DNA of 64,000 nucleotides from Liolophura sinensis (taxonomy: Eukaryota; Mollusca; Polyplacophora; Chitonida; Chitonidae): positions 7,675,504 to 7,739,503 of the forward strand of contig NC_088298.1 of assembly GCF_032854445.1 (NCBI RefSeq), written 5' to 3'. Below are positions 33,901 to 46,060 of this stretch, piece after piece. The notes beneath the pieces are model-generated. The model saw nothing but the letters and a program-made list of their open reading frames with translations, was not told where the DNA came from and ran no database searches. How positions within the stretch are numbered: position 1 is the first letter of the stretch; every line of letters starts with the position of its first letter. The position numbers and the translations under genes were made by a program.

Positions 33901-36900
33901 CAGTCAGGCGGGCGCCAATGTTTTGTACAAAAGCAACAGCCGAACAACAGCCACAACTACCAGCAGCACCAGCCCGAGGAAAGCCACAACTACCAGCAGC
34001 ACCAGTCCGACGACGGCCACAACTACCAGCACCACCAGCCAGAAAACGGCCACAACTACCAGCAGCACCAGTCCGACGACGGCCACAACTACCAGCACCA
34101 CCAGCCAGAAAACGGCCACAAATACCAGCAGCATCAGTCTGGTGGGCGCCAAGGTGTCCATCAGAAGCGACAGCCCGACTACGGCCACCACCACCAGGAG
34201 CAGCAGAATGACCAGGGCAACAAGCACCACCACCAGCCGCAGTCCGACGACAGCAGGAACCACTACCAGCAGCAGCAGCCGTTCGACGACGGCAACAACT
34301 ACTAGCAGCGGCAACAGCCCGACGACGGACATTTCCACCACTAGAGTCAGGAGCCCGTCAACAGCCACAACCACCACCAACAGTATCTACACGACGGCCA
34401 CAACTACCAGCAGCAGCAGTCCGGCGGTTGCCAAGGTGTCATCCAGAAGGAACAGCCTGAAGACGGCCTCAATTACCAGCAGCACCATCGCTACGACGGC
34501 CACAACTACCAGCAGCACCAGCACAACGACCGCCACCACCACCAGCAGCAGCAGCCCGACGACGGCCACAACCACCACCAGCAGCACCACTAGCAGCAGC
34601 AGCAGCCCAGTGGCGGCCAAAACTACTACCAGCAGCAGTCCTTCAGCGGCAACAACTACCAGCATAAGCAACTTGGCGGCTGTCAAGGTATCCTCCCGAA
34701 GAAGCGGCACGACGACTGCCACATCTACGAGCAGTAGAGGCCCGGCGACGGCCACAACCGCGAGCAGTAGCTGCCCGGCGACGGCTATGACTATCAGCAG
34801 CAGCAGACAGGCGGTGGCCAAGGTATCCTCCAGCAGCAGAAACCCGACGAGGGCCACCACCACCACCATAGAAACCAGCAGCAGCAGCCCGGCGGCCGTC
34901 ACCATTACCAGTATTAGGAACTCAACTGCGGCCAAGAGTTTGTTAAGCAGCAGCCCGATGACGGCAACAACTACCAACAGCACCATCGCTACGACGGCCA
35001 CAACCACCACCAGCAGCAACCCGACGACGGCCACAACCACCACCACCAACAGCAGCCCGTCGGCGACCACCAGCAGCAGCATCAGCCCTTCGGCGGCCAC
35101 AACTACCAGCTCGGCGGCTGTCAAGGTATCCTCCAGCAGGAGCAGCCTGATGACGGCGGCAAAAACTACCAGCAGCAGAGGCCCGACAACCGCTACAACT
35201 ACGATCAGCAGCGGCCCAGCGACGGCCATGACTACCAGCAGCAGCAGCCGGGCGGTGGCCAGGGCGTCCGCCAGCAGCGGCCCTACGAGGAGCACCACTA
35301 CAACCGCCACCACGAACAGCCCTGCGGCGGACACAACTATTAGTATCAGCAGCTCAACAGCGGCCAAGGTGTCCTTAAGCAACAGCCCGGGGACGGCCTC
35401 AACTACAAGCAACACCATGGCTACGACGGCTACAACTACCAGCACCACCAGCACAACAACTGCTACAACCACCAGCAGCAGCAACCCAAGGATGGCCATA
35501 GCCACCACCACCACCAGCAGCAGCAGCCCGGCGGCGGGGTCCACCACCAGCAGCAGCAGCCTTTCGGCGGCCACAACTACCAGCATAAGCAGCTCGGCGG
35601 CTGTCAAGGTATCCTCCAGCAGAAGCAGCTCGACGACGACGACAACTACCAGCAGCACCAGCCCAACGACTGCCACAACAGTCAGCAGCAGCAGCCCAAC
35701 GACGGCCACCACCGCCAGCAAGAGCAGCCTGACGACGGTCACATTTACCAGCAACAGCAGCCCGGCGGCACTAACAAGTACCACCAATAGAGGCCCGACG
35801 GCGAGCAAGGTATCATCCAACAGAGGCAGCTCGACGACGGCGGCCACAACAACCAGCAGCAGCAGTCTGGCAGGCGCCAAGGTGTCCTCCAGGAGAAACA
35901 CCCCGACTACGGCCACCACCACCAGCAGCAGCAGCCCTACCACTGCAACAACCACCAACAGCAGTAGCAGCCCGACGATGTCCACAACCAGCACCAGCAT
36001 CCCGTCGACGGCCACCAGCAGCAGCAGCGGCATCAACAGCAGCATGTTCACGGCAACAACAACCACCAGCAGCAGTAGCAGCAGAATGACCAGGGCAACA
36101 AGCACCACCAGCAGCAGCCGTCCGACGACAGCAGAAATCACTAGCAGCAGCAGCAGCCGTTCGACGACGGGAACAACTACTAGCAGCGGCAACAGCCCGA
36201 CGACGGACATTTCCACCACTAGAGGCAGGAGCCCGTCAACAGCCACAACCACCACCAGCAGCATCCATACGACGGCCACAACTACCAGCAGCAGTCCGGC
36301 GGCCGCCGAGGTGTCTTCCAGAAGCAGCAGCCCGACTACGGCCAGCAACAGCAGCAGGAGCAGCAGCAGCAGCAGCCCGATCACAGCCACCACCTCAGCC
36401 ATTAGCAGCCCGACGACGTCCACAACCACCAGCAGGAGCAGCCCAACGACAGCCACAACTACTGCCAGCACCAGCCCGACGACAGCCACAACTACCAACA
36501 GCAGCAGCCCGAGGGCCGTAAAATCTACCAGCAGCACCAGCTTGACGGCGGCAACAACTACCAGCAGCAGTAGTCCGGTGGGCGCCAAGGTGTCCTCCAA
36601 GAGCAGTAGATTTACCACAGCCACCAGCAGCAGCAGCAGCAGCAGCGCAACCACGGCATCAACCACCAGCAGCAGCAGCAGCCGGACGACGTTCACAACT
36701 ACCAGCAGCACCAATCCGACGACGGCCACAACTACCAGCACCACCAGCCAGAAAACGGCCACAAATACCAGCAGCAGTAGTCCGGTGGGCGCCAAGGTGT
36801 CCACCAGAAGCGACAGCCCGACTACGGCCACCACCACCAGGAGCAGCAGAATGACCAGGGCAACAAGCTCCACCACCAGCCGCCGTCCGACGACAGCAGG

Positions 36901-39542
36901 AACCACTACCAGCAGCAGCAGCCGTTCGACGATGGCAACAATTACTAGCAGCGGCAACAGCCCGACGACGGACATTTCCACCACTAGAGGCAGGAGCCCG
37001 TTACCAGCCACAGCCACCACCAGCAGCATCCATACGACGGCCACAACTACCAGCAGCAGCAGTCCGGCGGCCGCCAAGATGTCTTCCAGAAACAGCAGCC
37101 CGACTACGGCCAGCAACAGCAGCAGGAGCAGCAGCAGCAGCCCTATTACAGCCACCACCTCAACCAGTAGTAGCCCGACGACGTCAACAACCAGCACCAG
37201 CAGCCCGTCGACGGCCACCAGCAGCAGCAGCAGCAGTCCGACCACGGCAACAAGGACCACCATCAGCAGCAGCTCGACGACGGGAACAACCACTAGCATG
37301 AGCAACAGCAGCCCGACGACGGCAACAACCACCAGCAGGAGCAGCCCAACGACATCCACAACTACCAGCAGCACCAGCCCGACGACTGCCACAACTACCA
37401 ACAGGAGCAGCCCGAGGACCGTCACAACTACCAGCAGCACCAGCCTGACGACGGGAACAACTACCAACAGCAGCAGCCCGACAACAGCCACAACTACCAG
37501 CAGTAGCGGCCCAGCGACGGCCATGACTACCAGCAGCAGCAGCCAGGCGGTGGCCAGGGCGTCCGCCAGCAGCGGCCCTACGAGGAGCACCACTACAACC
37601 GCCAGCACGAACAGCCCTGCGGCGGACACAACTATTAGTATCAGCAGCTCAACAGCGGCCAATGTGTCCTTAGGCAACAGCCCGGGGACTACAAGCAACA
37701 CCATGGCTACGACGGCTACAACTACCAGCAACACCAGCACAACAACTGCTACAACCACCAGCAGCAGCAACCCAAGGATGGCCATAGCCACCACCACCAC
37801 CAGCAGCAGCAGCCCGGCGGCGGGGTCCACCACCAGCAGCAGCAGCCTTTCGGCGGCCACAACTACCAGCATAAGCAGCTCGGCGGCTGTCAAGGTATCC
37901 TCCAGCAGAAGCAGCTCGACGACGACGACAACTACCAGCAGCACCAGCCCAACGACTGCCACAACAGTCAGCAGCAGCAGCCCAACGACGGCCACCACCG
38001 CCAGCAAGAGCAGCCTGACGACGGTCACATTTACCAGCAACAGCAGCCCGGCGGCACTAACAAGTACCACCAATAGCGGCCCGACGGCGAGCAAGGTATC
38101 ATCCAACAGAGGCAGCTCGACGACGGCGGCCACAACAACCAGCAGCAGCAGTCTGGCAGGCGCCAAGGTGTCCTCCAGGAGAAACACCCCGACTACGGCC
38201 ACCACCACCAGCAGCAGCAGCCCTACCACTGCAACAACCACCAACAGCAGTAGCAGCCCGACGATGTCCACAACCAGCACCAGCATCCCGTCGACGGCCA
38301 CCAGCAGCAGCAGCATCAACAGCAGCATGTTCACGGCAACAACAACCACCAGCAGCAGTAGCAGCAGAATGACCAGGGCAACAAGCACCACCAGCAGCAG
38401 CCGTCCGACGACGGCAACAACCACCAGCAGGAGCAGCCCAACGACATCCACAACTACCAGCAGCACCAGCCCGACGACTGCCACAAGTACCAACAGGAGC
38501 AGCCCGAGGACCGTCACAACTACCAGCAGCACCAGCCTGACGACGGGAACAACTACCAACAGCAGCAGCCCGACAACAGCCACAACTACCAGCAGCAGCA
38601 GTCCGGTGGGCGCCAAGGTTTCCACCAGAAGCTACAGCCCGACTACGGCCACCACCACCAGGAGCAGTAAAATGACCAGGGCAACAAACACCACCACCAG
38701 CAGCAGTCCGACGACAGCAGTAACGACTACCAGCAGCAGCCGTTTGACGACGGAAACAACCAGTAGCAGTGGCAACAGCCCGACGACGGACATTTTCACC
38801 ACTAGAGGCGGGAGCCCGTCAACAGTCACAACCACCACCAGCAGCAGCAGTCCGGCGGCCGCCAAGGTGTCTTCCAGGAGCAGCAGCCCGACTACGGCCA
38901 GCAACAGCAGCAGGAGCAGCAGCAGCAGCCCGACTACAGCCACCACCTCAACCAACAGCAGGAGCGGCAGGAGCCCAAAGACAGCCACAACTACCAGCAG
39001 CACCAGCTCGATGACGGCCACAACTGCCAGCAGCAGCAGCATCTCGACGACCGCCACAACCAGCAGCAGCACCAGGCTTCCGACTGCCACAACTACCAGC
39101 AGCACCAGCCCGACGGCTGCGAGAACTACTACCGCCAGCACCAGCCCGACGACGGCCACCACCACCAGTTCCAGCACGACGACGGCCACCACCGCCACCA
39201 CCACCACCAGCCAGACGACGACCACCACCACCACTACCTCCAGCCCGACGGCGACCACAACTACTACCAGCAGCAGCAGCCGCACGACGGCGACCACCAC
39301 CAGCAGCAGCAGGCCGACAACGGCAGCCACCACCACCAGTAGCACCATCCCTACAACAGCCACAACTACCAGCAGCAGCAGTCCGGCGGCCGCCAAGGTG
39401 TCCTCCACGAGGAGCAGCCCGACGACGGCCAACACCACAAGCAGCAGGAGCCCGACCACGGCCACCACCACCAGCAGCAGCATCCCGACGACGGCTAAGG
39501 CGTTTACTAAATCTGAACAGGGCATCTACAATCCGGCGAAAG
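27992..39542 (+). CDS. Gene B exon 1: signal peptide and giant Ser/Thr mucin domain
   Basis: The ATG (context ACAACAATGAGG, A at -3) opens MRRPVLYILILVAAATTTSS, a short basic n-region and hydrophobic core typical of a signal peptide. Residues 44-47 are RTKR, a furin-type site. The rest is Ser, Thr and Ala with Pro and spaced Lys/Arg (units like SSPTTATTTSSS and VGAKVSSRSS), so dense O-glycosylation is expected; cysteine is almost absent. The exon ends at GCGAAAG before GTAAGAGC (39543), phase 1, after the less biased FTKSEQGIYNPAK. As written the frame changes near 28599 and 32653, so translation from this ATG would stop at 28645 (217 residues). The S/T frame resumes downstream and is back in the starting frame. 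Role as a gel-like or membrane-bound mucin is inferred from composition and exons 2-6. Confidence 0.78.
28590..28605 (+). other. Frame lesion 1 in exon 1: extra T
   Basis: The sequence reads CTGATTGACCAGGGCAACAA. Five other copies of this unit in the exon (about 34207, 36087, 36849, 38369 and 38669) read ATGACCAGGGCAACA without the extra T. The added base sends the reading frame to a TAG at 28643. It may be a real null mutation or a base-calling error. Confidence 0.85.
29455..33790 (+). repeat. Large internal repeat units of exon 1, four copies
   Basis: A block beginning GGTATCCTCCAAAAGCAATA / GGTGTCCTCCAAAAGCAATA recurs with starts near 29460, 31947, 32969 and 33743. The steps are 2487, 1022 and 774 bp. 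The first and last are multiples of three. The middle one becomes so (873) when the 149-bp duplication is subtracted. Blocks are nearly identical over more than 400 bp, which indicates recent unequal exchange. Confidence 0.8.
32504..32801 (+). repeat. 149-bp tandem duplication in exon 1 (frame lesion 2)
   Basis: CCCGATTACAGCCACCACCT occurs at 32504 and again at 32653, and the next 149 bases repeat with few differences, up to GACGGCAAAAACC. At the first end GGCAAAAACC joins CGATTACAG, where the other copies read GGCAAAAACCACTAGCATG. Since 149 is not a multiple of three, the frame moves by two. With the extra T at 28599 the total shift is three, so the final frame equals the starting frame. Confidence 0.85.
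35211..36130 (+). repeat. 0.9-kb duplicated block of exon 1, copy 1
   Basis: Begins GCGGCCCAGCGACGGCCATG and continues to GCAGCCGTCCGACGAC. It is nearly identical to 37506-38412. Its part from about 35566 to 36020 also matches 28150-28590 at the start of the exon. Confidence 0.85.
37506..38412 (+). repeat. 0.9-kb duplicated block of exon 1, copy 2
   Basis: Matches 35211-36130. It lacks 9 bases after GGGGACT (about 37690) and 3 bases near 38311, both whole codons, so the Ser/Thr frame is kept. Confidence 0.85.
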
Positions 39543-39694
39543 GTAAGAGCAATTTGAAAAACATTGTACTCTCATTGATGTTGACCAAAATTATGATCTA
39601 CAGGCTTCGTTTTGTACATGTGGCTAATTTTGACGTTCTACGCTAAACTGAGACTAAGCTGTGTCGACGGCACTGAATGCATATGACTTACATG

Positions 39695-39890
39695 ACCAGT
39701 GTACGACAGCACAGCACAATATCCCAGGAAACTCCCACCAATGCGGTCGCGGTGATTTAAAGTCCAGCGTATGCTGGCTTCCTCTCCGTGGGAATGTCTG
39801 TCAACAACCTGCAAATGGTCGTGGGATTCCTCCGGGTTCTGCCCGGTTTTCTCCCACCATAATGCTGGCCATTGTAGTGTAAGTGAAATT
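39695..39890 (+). mobile_element. SINE-A copy, sense, in gene B intron 1
   Basis: CCACCAATGCGGTCGCGG, GCTGGCTTCCTCTCCGTGG, GGTTTTCTCCCACCATAATG and TAGTGTAAGTGAAATTC; the tail is lost. Confidence 0.78.
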
Positions 39891-39894
39891 CATG

Positions 39895-40680
39895 GCCGGC
39901 TTATCATAGTATACTGACCTTAGAGTCTGTCCAATTTGTATGAATATACACCTATTTATTACTATTTTCAATATATATGAAAAACCTGGGGACTATGATG
40001 AATGCTGTAGTTTAGTGGCCTGTTAGTAGTTATTTTTTGTGTACTGAGCCATTTATATCTTGATAAAATCAGGCGACTGATAAAACGAAATTAGTCACAG
40101 AGCCAAGGTCATATGTAGCTCCCCAAAGACAATAAGCTTCAATCACATACTAGGTAAAAATAATTAACAAAGAAAGATTATAAAAAAAACACATACACAC
40201 ACGTACACACGCACACAAAATGGCAAAATGAAGGTAACAACACACCAAATAAAAGCGTTATTGATTAACACCTTTAAATTGCCCAAATGATTAACACTGA
40301 TGCTATTTTAATAACACGCTCATGTTGTTATGATAACGTTAGCGTTAAATGCTAAACAGATGAAATTGAAAATTCTATTACCCTTCGATTCCTTTTTATT
40401 ACATACAACGCACTGCTTGACGCTATGCCAAGTGCACATTATCTAAGCCGTTAGATACCCCCCATCACGAGACAGAAGCGTTTGACTTCTGGACGGGTCT
40501 ATTGTAGTTCTATGGGTGGATAGAGGTTGTCGTTTACATTGAATAAAGCAGACGACAAATATAAACAAAGAAACAAAGTGGCTATTTTTTCTGTTGGAGC
40601 GAACGTTTATTTTAAATAAGAAAGGTATCAGGTTACAGATAATTTAAAGCCCATAGGGACGTTTGAATGCTACACAAAAG
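39895..40680. other. Intron 1 spacer; small CA-rich tract
   Basis: ACACATACACACACGTACAC at about 40190-40216 is a short CA-type microsatellite. Nothing else is recognised. Confidence 0.4.
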
Positions 40681-40688
40681 AGATAATA

Positions 40689-41125
40689 ATGGTTTCGCGA
40701 AAATTCTTATTTTTTACATACAGACCTGATAATTCTTCCTCCGAGTCTTTCTTTCAGCGGCCTCTGCTAAACGCCCCAGTTGTCCACAAACCATGGTATG
40801 GCAATCAACCAATGGGTCTAAAAATATCGGATCCATGATGTCTGATATTTCCCACGACGCAAAACTTAGCCGCCGGTACACGAATCACTGCGTCCGGGCT
40901 ACGACAGCCACAGTTCTTGCTGATGCCGGGGTTTCTGTGATGGACGTTATGTCTGTGACAGGCCACGGCAGTGAATCCAGTGTAGGGTGTTATGTCACCA
41001 ATAGCAATACAATCCAAATGGCAAAAGTCCAGTTTTCAGTCACACCTCAAAGTTTTGGAGGAATGTTCAACAATGCAACAATAAATAACAGCAGAGTTCA
41101 CATCAACTTCATATCCTCTGGATAG
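40689..41125 (+). pseudogene. Crypton-type tyrosine recombinase, C-terminal catalytic part, frameshifted
   Basis: From 40689 one frame reads KFLFFTYRPDN, SESFFQRPLLNAPVVHKPWY and GNQPMGLK; after a run of five A (40820-40824) the next frame reads NIGSMMSDISHDAKLSRRYT, then NHCVRATTATVLADAG and VMSVTGHGSESSVGCY. N-H-x-x-R-A-T and G-H-x-S-E-S-S are the R and H-x-x-R/K type boxes of tyrosine recombinases of the Crypton/KIAA1958-like group. The second Arg of the usual HxxR is not obvious, and the catalytic Tyr may be the one in VGCYV. One missing base in the A-run explains the break. The upstream part of the enzyme is absent. Confidence 0.8.
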
Positions 41126-41129
41126 CAGA

Positions 41130-42340
41130 CTGGCTGCAGATGGTCCTTTTCAACTCCCAATCCTTGTTTGATGTTTATCTGAGTTAAACTGTTGAGTCGA
41201 TTTACTCATGTTTTCTCTCTGCGAACGCTATTGCCTGACTGCCGCCAATATATTGTCGTTGACCTAGATTTTCAAATTTGGTACATCATGTGACCTTTAT
41301 GTATGAGTGTGATGTGTATATTTTACGTAACTGGTACGGCGCACTGAGTGAAACATGTGCACGGGGCTGGTTTAATGTACATATAACTTTGCACAGACTG
41401 CGTCATTACAAATTTAAATTGTGGTAGCCATCCATTGTATTTCACAATACAATAAACGCAAATCATATTTATTTTCATGATACCTTCAACATATAAATTA
41501 TAATATATTTATTTGCTTACTTATAATAAGCATAAACCCATATCTGTCATGTTTTTATTGTTTTATTTATCAACATATGTTGAAAAATTAATATTGAATT
41601 GAAAATGTAAACTGAAGTGTTCCATTGTTTCAACATTCGTTACCCAGTGATTATGAATTTGATACAGAATACGACACGATCGCAAAGCATTTACACAAGT
41701 AAACCAAATAAAATTAAGTATCAAACTATTGTTAACCTAATTTTGTGTGTTTCAATTATTATTTTTTCTTACGTAATTCAGACTTTAATTACGTTTAAAC
41801 ACTTGAACTCCCCACTTTTGTTGTCGTTTTGATGATGCCAGAGGTTTCCAGCTCCTTTAGCTCTGTCAGACAGAGTTTGGGAAAACTTTTGACCTGCCCG
41901 AACGCTCGCTGCCAGCAACGAGCGACCTCCCCGGCTCACTGTCAGTGTTTGTCGCTGTTTGACACCGTGCCTGTCATACCAAAGCCCACCCTGATAACAG
42001 CGTCTTAGCTGAGAGAAGGACAATATGAAAGCAACCCTGCAGATGTTTTACTTTATAGTGCTATATTTTATAGTCGAAATTGTTTTCGAGAAACAAACGT
42101 ATTCTTTTCATTATTCCATTCTGGTCGTGAAGCACGTCCGTAATATTTAGCATCGCATTTTAACACCCGCTGTAAAACACATCATGGTTTCGTCCAGAAT
42201 TAGGTCACGCCCCTTTAGAACGTTCGGTTGGACGAAAACAACGTGTCAGGGAAAGTGGGGGCGTTTTTTGCTGTTAATCTATACCGCAATGGCGTTTTTG
42301 TTATAATTACGAATACATTTTGCTTCCACCAAGGTAATAG
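41130..42340. other. Intron 1 spacer; nothing recognised
   Basis: A/T-rich sequence, with no coding or repeat signal apart from short simple stretches. Confidence 0.35.
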
Positions 42341-42343
42341 AAT

Positions 42344-42522
42344 AGAAATAATGTTCGCGTAAGGGTAGTCTAACGGTAGTTTTACATCAAATCGATGTGG
42401 AAGAGTTTACAAATTTTGAGGTGTTCATCAGTAAAATGGTCTAATGGTTAAAAATATAAACTCTTCCACATCGATTTGATGTAATACTACCGTTAGACTA
42501 CCCTGACGCGAACATTATTTCT
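42344..42522. mobile_element. Foldback element 3 with 66-bp near-perfect arms
   Basis: The left arm 42344-42409 (AGAAATAATGTTCGCGTAAG... to GGAAGAGTTTA) is the reverse complement of 42457-42522 with two or three mismatches. The loop is 47 bases. The pairing may extend outward (GGTAATAG at the left, CCATTACC at the right). It fits a short foldback MITE or a strong hairpin; no second copy is in the window. Confidence 0.85.
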
Positions 42523-42524
42523 TA

Positions 42525-45262
42525 AATAGACCATTACCGCATTTATAATTTAATACATAGGCCTATAGTTCCCATGGTTATTATCTCTATATATGGAAAC
42601 TTTCTGTTAACAATGAAATCGTGTTTAAAGGATAACACTAAAACTTACAAAAAGCATACTGAAATATAACATATGAAGTGTGGCCGAATGCCACAATATG
42701 TGGGAACAAACAATATTAAAAAAGAATTTTGAAAAATTCATTGGTCAACAATTATACGAGATTTTTTTAAAGCGATAATTTAATAAAATATTTGCCATAA
42801 ACATGATCAACTCTAGCGTTAAACCTGACCATTAATCACTAATGTTTGTTCTGTCCGCCGTCATTGGAGCGCGTGATCACACATTTGAACGGTAATGATT
42901 TTAAATGAGTTGCGGCCGGCGTTTCAAGCTTGTGGAGTAAAAACCAAAGTTCTTGTGATACCGCAATTCCGAAGAAGTCAACAGTTTCCAGCCATCAAAA
43001 CACTCAGTCCAAATACTTGGTAAGTACGCATTGTTCAATCTGAGCTAGTTCAACATTCTCAAGGAGTGATAAAGACTAGGGTCACATTTACGTGTTGATT
43101 TCCACGTATCTTGTGACGCTTTTCCAAAGGTAACGTGCTTTCACTGATTTTTCATTGGTTAAAACTGAATGGCGTAAATAAAACGACTGCCGTTCTAGTT
43201 TGTTCACTGTCATATATCTGGTTTCTGCATTGTAGTATAAGAGCTTTACATAATTCTGAATGGATTCACTTTGTTTGTTGTGAAATGCTCTGGATCAGAA
43301 CTTCCATCAGACAGCATGTCGGGTTCCTGGAGGGTTCCTTATACCACTACACTACTCGAGCTGATGTGCCAGAACATTGTTTTTAGACGTCTTTAAGACA
43401 GGTAAGCATGATGAGGTTTGAAAGCGCATGTGCGTGTGTGACATGTATTTGTCACGTGGGCTACATCTAAAAATGGTTTCCTCCATATTTGGCCAGCGTC
43501 ATTCAGGGAAGCATGGATAAATTGTCGTAATTAGTGACGTAGAAAGTTACAAGTAAATATTACCCTGGTCTTTGCAACTGCCCAGTCTTGTAGATATGTT
43601 TCACAAGTTGTGTTACTAAATAAGAAGTAATTAACCTCAACTGGGCCATTGCAAAGGAATAAAGATGTTGTTGCTGTTGTCATGTTGTTATTCCGTTTTG
43701 CGTGCCACATTTCTAGGCCTTTATACACTGTAGGTCTATTAACAATTGATCATTAAATATCTAATACCAAATTATTGCAATACTTCATGAACATGGGCCT
43801 GTCTTACTAATGATTTATCTGCTGTGTTTACTCCTAGTCTCATCATGTGACCAATGATACTGCCTATGATTGGCTCACAACAGCTGTGACATCAATTCAG
43901 AATAATGAATATGAATTATTAATTCCAGTATGCTGACAGAAATACTCGCATACGTCATCATGATTGCTGCTTCATCTCTTGCCAGATATTATCCTAATGG
44001 ATTCAGAGGAAAATTTACATAAACAGTGTATCATCCACTTCTGGGTTACCCAGTGGTAGCCGCACACTTCTGGGTTGTATAATAATCTGCTTTAGTGGAT
44101 TCTATACTCGAATTCCTGCCGTAATTTTTGAGGCAAAAAATAAATTCCGTACGTACGTCGCAGTTAAAAAGAGGCGCGATAAGAACTAGCTTCTCATTAT
44201 GTTGGTTTCGAAAGAGCTAGCTAAGAATGGCGATGGCGGTCAACAACACTGCAAGTGCTCTGTCTTGGTAGCCTAGAAATAGCGTCTGGTTGTATTAAAA
44301 TAAACATTAAAACGTCCCTGTAAAAGAAATATGTTGTTTAGATTTGATGTCAGAACAGTTTTAAGTACATGTATCTAGGTCGTGTATTTCTGTTTTCAGC
44401 ACAAGAGCGGCTTGTTAGATGACTAGCGGTTATGCAGCCAACAGTACGTCATATCGACATTATTCTCAAACTTCATATCAATGTAGGTGGACTAAAAAAA
44501 ACAAATAAACCTCAAATTCAAATAAAAAAAGAGAGATTTCCCGACCAGCCCAAAGTTTACACCCAACAAATATAATCTTAATATTAGTACACATATCTGC
44601 ATGTACATAGTGATGGTAAGATTTCATTTACATACTGATGTTACAGCATCCTAGTTATGGCCAAATGACTTCACTAGAAGTCACCATCATTCATTTCACT
44701 TTAATACATGTCAAATTAAATTGAAATGTAAAAAATTAGTAAGTTTTGTCATCTTTTTTAATGAAAAGTAATTATGTTCGCAAATTCTCATCAATTTTGG
44801 GACACCTTCGCGTAGTGTTTTTTTTGCTGGTGATCATGTGAAAGAAGGAAAGGTCGTAGAAATGACCTCTTGCCCATCTTATTACAGGAACTTGTAGTCT
44901 CATCAGAAAGGATAGAAAAGTCACTATCCATGGTTGAACATTCATAGAAGGTTGTGTAATTACGCTAGGTTACAATACTAATCACTGTCTACATTTTGGA
45001 CTGGTAAAAAACATATTTGTCATCCAGCAGAAGAAATATTTTCAAGTGTGATTGGCACTAGTTGTTAATGTGTATGAACATGTTTTGCCTTATGCTGTGG
45101 AATATGGCGACACTCGTGCCATTGTGCCATATCAGAGTTTCTTTTGCAAACTACCATCGTCACTTCATCAATATGCTGGAAGAGACTGTATTCTGAACAA
45201 GTATGCATATTATCAGAAAGTAGGAACAAATTGTTCAGCAACAACAAATATAGACTTGTATT
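42525..45262. other. Intron 1 spacer; no certain gene
   Basis: Donor-like sites (CTTGGTAAGTACG at 43019 and ACAGGTAAGC at 43399) follow short open stretches, but I could not join them into a reading frame. ATGTCGGGTTCCTGGAGG at 43316 opens 26 codons only. Confidence 0.3.
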
Positions 45263-45267
45263 ATCTT

Positions 45268-45520
45268 CGGGTCTCCGTGGCGCAGTGGTTAGCGTGCTAG
45301 TGACTTAGGTGCCGCTCACCAGAGTGGTCATCTAGGGTTCAAACCCTGATCAGGCTGGCTTGATCTCTGGTCTAACGCGGGAAGGTCGGCCTGTAACCTG
45401 TAGATGGTCATGTGTTTCCTTCGCGATCTGTCTGGTTTCCTCCCACCATAATACTGGCCATCGTATAAGTGAAATATTTTCAATACGGCATAAAACGCCA
45501 GTCAAATAAAGAAATATACA
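45268..45520 (+). mobile_element. SINE-A, most complete copy, with both Pol III boxes
   Basis: GGGTCTCCGTGGCGCAGTGG gives a tRNA-like 5' end with an A-box (TGGCGCAGTGG), and AGGGTTCAAACCCTGATC a good B-box about 55 bases on. The body carries CGGGAAGGTC, TTTCCTCCCACCATAATAC, CGTATAAGTGAAATATTTTC and GGCATAAAACGCCAGTC, and ends AATAAAGAAATA. This copy sets the orientation used for all others. Confidence 0.9.
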
Positions 45521-45524
45521 TGTA

Positions 45525-46060
45525 TTACCCACTGCCTGATCGAGGGTTGATACAGGATTTGCTTCGTCATTCTCTCCCGCCTCTTTGTGAACATATTGTA
45601 TTTTGTGAAGCAGAACCTCATGTGCTACTGAAACAATCAAACCACAAAACACTTTCCATTTCCATCACACAATCAAATCAGAATGTTTACATTGCAACTG
45701 ATTATCTTCTCTTGGATTACTTAAACATTCTTTCACATGCTAAATACATATTTGTATTACTTTTGGAGGGGGGAGGGTGATGCGGAAAACCAGTTAGAGT
45801 CGAAAAGAACAATAGAAGACAGGAAACTATTCCAATTCTACTGAACTATCCTTGTTTTGCACATGGAAATTTTGTAAATGCATTTCCACCTTTTAGCTTT
45901 TTGTCTTTTTACAACTACAGGTTGCTTGGGCATGACGTGATAAAGCAATAAGCAGCCGTGTGAGGATAATATCTGGCTGGTATGATTCTCAGTCCAAGCA
46001 CTATGACAGCATTGGAACTACGTTGCTGTTTGATATGACAATGTGAGACAACAAATACAT
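45525..46060. other. Intron 1 spacer; nothing certain
   Basis: A frame at 45469-45780 is open but starts inside the SINE tail and has no family resemblance. Confidence 0.3.

Noticed and set aside
34387-38625. Minus-strand open frame of 1,412 Val/Leu-rich codons, and similar frames at 29621-32089 and 28409-29602
   Set aside because: It is the reverse complement of the Ser/Thr repeat codons. There is no start context, no charged loops between the supposed helices, and it mirrors the repeat period of the + strand exon.
39543-39646. Extension of the mucin reading frame to the stop at 39646
   Set aside because: A strong GTAAGAGC donor at 39543 and phase agreement with exon 2 favour splicing; the extension has a different, intron-like composition.
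45268-45340. A true tRNA gene
   Set aside because: A- and B-boxes are present, but the sequence continues into the SINE-A body and no cloverleaf acceptor stem closes.
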